From contig NZ_FNVT01000006.1 in the NCBI RefSeq assembly GCF_900108335.1, forward strand, positions 434,001 through 498,000: a stretch of DNA of 64,000 nt. Direction: 5' to 3'. Below the pieces are notes generated by a model. It was not told the origin of the DNA. It worked only from the letters and a program-made list of their open reading frames with translations, and did not search any database. The translations under genes and the position numbers were made by a program. Of this stretch, positions 62,044-64,000 are shown piece after piece. How positions within the stretch are numbered: the stretch's first letter is position 1; each line of letters starts with the position of its first letter. Origin of the DNA: Nonomuraea solani (lineage in GTDB: Bacteria > Actinomycetota > Actinomycetes > Streptosporangiales > Streptosporangiaceae).

Positions 62044-64000
62044 ATGTCATCGGGAGCGCATGAAGGTGCCGAGACCGGCGCTCCGATCAGGGGGTCGGCG
62101 CTGGGCGCGTTGATACGAGCCTGGCGTGAGCGTGCATTGCTGACCCAAGAGCAGCTGGCGGCAAAGGCTGAGCTCAACGTCCGTACCGTTCGCCGGTTGG
62201 AGGCGGGCGATCTGGGCCGGCCGCGCAACACGTCGATGAGACAGTTGGCGAACGCTCTGGGCCTGGATGCCGGAGAGGTGTCGGTCCTGGCGCGCGCTGC
62301 AAATGAAACCCCGCAAGGTCCTCACCTGACTCGAGTGACACCGCAGCAACTGCCGACCGATGTGGCGGCGTTCGTCGGCCGGTCACGGGAACTTGCCATG
62401 CTCGGCGGCATCAGCGATGCGGCAACGGTCGCGATCACCGCCATCGATGGCATGGCGGGGGTCGGCAAGACCGCCCTGGCCGTTCACGCCGCGCACCAGC
62501 TCGCCCACCTCTTCCCCGACGGGGATCTGTTCATCGACCTGCACGGTTACACACACGGCATGGCTCCGGCGGACCCAGCCGACACGATCGCCCGCGTCCT
62601 GGATGTGCTGGGCGTTCCCGGAGAGTCGATTCCGCAGCGTCTCAATGATCGAGCCGCGCTGTACCGCAGTGTGCTGTCCGGCAGGAAGATGCTGATCGTG
62701 CTGGACAACGCCGCCGATGAAGACCAGGTCCGGCCGCTGTTGCCCGGCAGGGAAGGCTGTCTGGTCCTGATCACGAGCCGCCGCCGGCTGGTCGGCCTGG
62801 ACGGCATCCGTACGGTGTCGGTGGACGTCTTGCCGCTCCCGGACGCGATCGCGTTGTTCACCGCAACCGCGGAGAAGCAGCGTGTCGAGGGTGTGCCAGA
62901 GGATACGCTGGCTGAAGTGGTGCGGCGGTGCGGGCTACTGCCGCTGGCGATTCGGCTGGCCGCTGCCCGGCTGAGAGCTCATCCCACCTGGAGCGTGACG
63001 CATCTGCTCGAGCGGCTGGAGGAGCATCGCCGTCGGCTGAGTGAGTTGCACGCCGGGCAGCGCAGCGTTACCGCCGCGCTCGAGCTCTCCTATCGGGAGC
63101 TCTCCCATGACGTACGACACGCGTATCGGCTGCTGGGACTGCACCCTGGGATGGACATCGCATCCGATGCCGCCGCCTCCCTGTTCGCCAGCACCGTCGC
63201 GCAGGCCGACGAGCTTCTGGAGCAGTTGCTCGATGTTCACCTCCTGCAAGAGACGGCCCCCGGTCGATACCGATTCCATGATCTGATTCGGGCTCACGCC
63301 GCCGACACGGTCGCCGCGGAGGAGTCCGAGATCGACCGGCGCACGGTACTGCTCCGATTACTTGACCACTACTGTGGTGCCGCCTCGGCGACAATGGATC
63401 GCTTCTACCCTTACGAAGCCGACATGCGGCCGAGCCTTCCCTCCAGCACGGCGTCCATGCCCGATGCGGCGGGTGCCAGCGCGTGGCTGGAAGCGGAACT
63501 GGCCAACCTGCTCGCTCTCACTCAACTTGCCGCCAAGCACGGCTTTCACCGCCAGGTTCTGCACCTGTCGGCCACCTTGCATCGGTGTTTGCGCACCCGC
63601 GGCAGGTACACCGAAGCCAAGACCCTCCATCTGCAAGCGCTGTCCGCCGCCCATGCAACCGGGGATCGTACGGGCGAGATGAAGGCGCTCATCGCGCTGG
63701 GTGAGATCCGTCGCATGCAAGCCCAGTACCAATTGGGCATCGACGAAACCACCCGGGCCTTGGAGATCGCCCAGGCCACCGGTCACCGATCCGGCAAGCT
63801 GCGGGCACTGAACGGCCTCGGCATGCTCCTCGCGGTCCAAGGACAGCACATCCGTGCCACTGAGTACCTCACGCAGGCGCTGGACATCGCCCGAGCGATC
63901 GGCCACCGTACCGGTGAACTGGACACACTGGTCGCGCTCGGCAACGTTCACCGGTTGATGGGACGGCATAAGCAGGGCGCTGAGTACCTTAAGCAGGCGG
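62044..64000 (+). CDS. XRE-HTH / NB-ARC / TPR regulator, partial
   Basis: At least 652 residues, running off the window. GGAGG lies six bases before the ATG. Residues ~17-75 form an XRE-type HTH (WRERALLTQEQLAAKAELNV, RTVRRLEAGDL). The NB-ARC ATPase has GMAGVGKTALA (from Gly136), a Walker B-like MLIVLDNAAD and ITSRRRL, then a winged helix. From ~residue 490 TPR-like repeats begin (GRYTEAKTLHLQAL, ATGDRTGEMKALIALG). Such STAND proteins act as signal-gated regulators of secondary metabolism. No target visible; the nearest biosynthetic locus is the RiPP operon 5 kb away. Confidence 0.9.
   Translation, partial: MSSGAHEGAETGAPIRGSALGALIRAWRERALLTQEQLAAKAELNVRTVRRLEAGDLGRPRNTSMRQLANALGLDAGEVSVLARAANETPQGPHLTRVTPQQLPTDVAAFVGRSRELAMLGGISDAATVAITAIDGMAGVGKTALAVHAAHQLAHLFPDGDLFIDLHGYTHGMAPADPADTIARVLDVLGVPGESIPQRLNDRAALYRSVLSGRKMLIVLDNAADEDQVRPLLPGREGCLVLITSRRRLVGLDGIRTVSVDVLPLPDAIALFTATAEKQRVEGVPEDTLAEVVRRCGLLPLAIRLAAARLRAHPTWSVTHLLERLEEHRRRLSELHAGQRSVTAALELSYRELSHDVRHAYRLLGLHPGMDIASDAAASLFASTVAQADELLEQLLDVHLLQETAPGRYRFHDLIRAHAADTVAAEESEIDRRTVLLRLLDHYCGAASATMDRFYPYEADMRPSLPSSTASMPDAAGASAWLEAELANLLALTQLAAKHGFHRQVLHLSATLHRCLRTRGRYTEAKTLHLQALSAAHATGDRTGEMKALIALGEIRRMQAQYQLGIDETTRALEIAQATGHRSGKLRALNGLGMLLAVQGQHIRATEYLTQALDIARAIGHRTGELDTLVALGNVHRLMGRHKQGAEYLKQA

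Noticed and set aside
1..64000. tRNA, rRNA, riboswitch or cobalamin-riboswitch search, including upstream of the B12-dependent mutase
   Set aside because: No cloverleaf, rRNA stretch or B12-box-like sequence was recognised by eye. Absence is not proven without a covariance-model search.

Overview
This is GC-rich actinomycete DNA with dense genes, GTG and TTG starts and many ATGA or GTGA stop-start overlaps. The gene families (large NRPS, thiopeptide-type RiPP enzymes, MarR, PadR and NB-ARC/TPR regulators) fit a filamentous actinomycete such as the Streptosporangiales or Streptomycetales. The genus is inference. It is a chromosomal accessory region with three separate biosynthetic loci, an amplified regulator/serine-hydrolase family, and many decayed insertion sequences.

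Layout. 1-1871 (minus): a partial M20 amidohydrolase and a LOG-family protein. 2034-16368 (plus): a compact NRPS cluster ending in a strong hairpin. It holds glutamate mutase S and E, an AsnRS/AsnA-like ligase, a glutamate-synthase-like FMN protein, MbtH, a Ser-type A-PCP-E protein, a C-A-PCP-TE protein, a SnoaL-like protein, a branched-chain aminotransferase and a PurF paralogue. 16.4-25.6 kb: three intact and one broken copy of a regulator joining an IS30-type HTH to a MarR domain. They are interleaved with three intact and two decayed class-C serine hydrolases and with a PadR/DUF1048 operon whose ABC exporter is lost. 25.7-38.7 kb: MFS transporter, DUF642-like protein, LysR with a divergent oxidoreductase, an unrecognised 555-residue protein, a TetR-flanked amidohydrolase/esterase pair, and a lipoprotein with an internal duplication next to a membrane protein. 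38.8-45.8 kb: a second small pathway (O-methyltransferase, zinc dehydrogenase, two SDR-fold proteins, a WS/DGAT-like acyltransferase and an MIO ammonia-lyase or aminomutase).

46.5-56.8 kb (minus strand) is a thiopeptide/goadsporin-type RiPP operon. It contains a 74-residue precursor, glutamyl-tRNA-dependent dehydratase, elimination-type partner, SagB azoline dehydrogenase, leader-binding protein, YcaO cyclodehydratase and ABC exporter. The precursor has a typical thiopeptide leader, but its core is Cys/Gly-rich and it ends in a very acidic tail. A perfect hairpin separates the precursor from the enzymes, and an 11-bp-period direct repeat lies upstream. 56.8-62.0 kb is mobile-element debris plus one small secreted protein. 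The window closes in an XRE/NB-ARC/TPR regulator.

How the genes work together. The NRPS cluster is predicted to make glutamate-derived 3-methylaspartate, possibly amidate it, and join it or another residue to D-Ser on a two-module line. The extra PurF is either self-resistance or a repurposed enzyme. The 38.8-45.8 kb locus would convert an aromatic amino acid to an arylacrylate or beta-amino acid, then reduce, methylate and acylate it. The RiPP operon would make a peptide with azoles and dehydroamino acids. All products are inferred from gene content.
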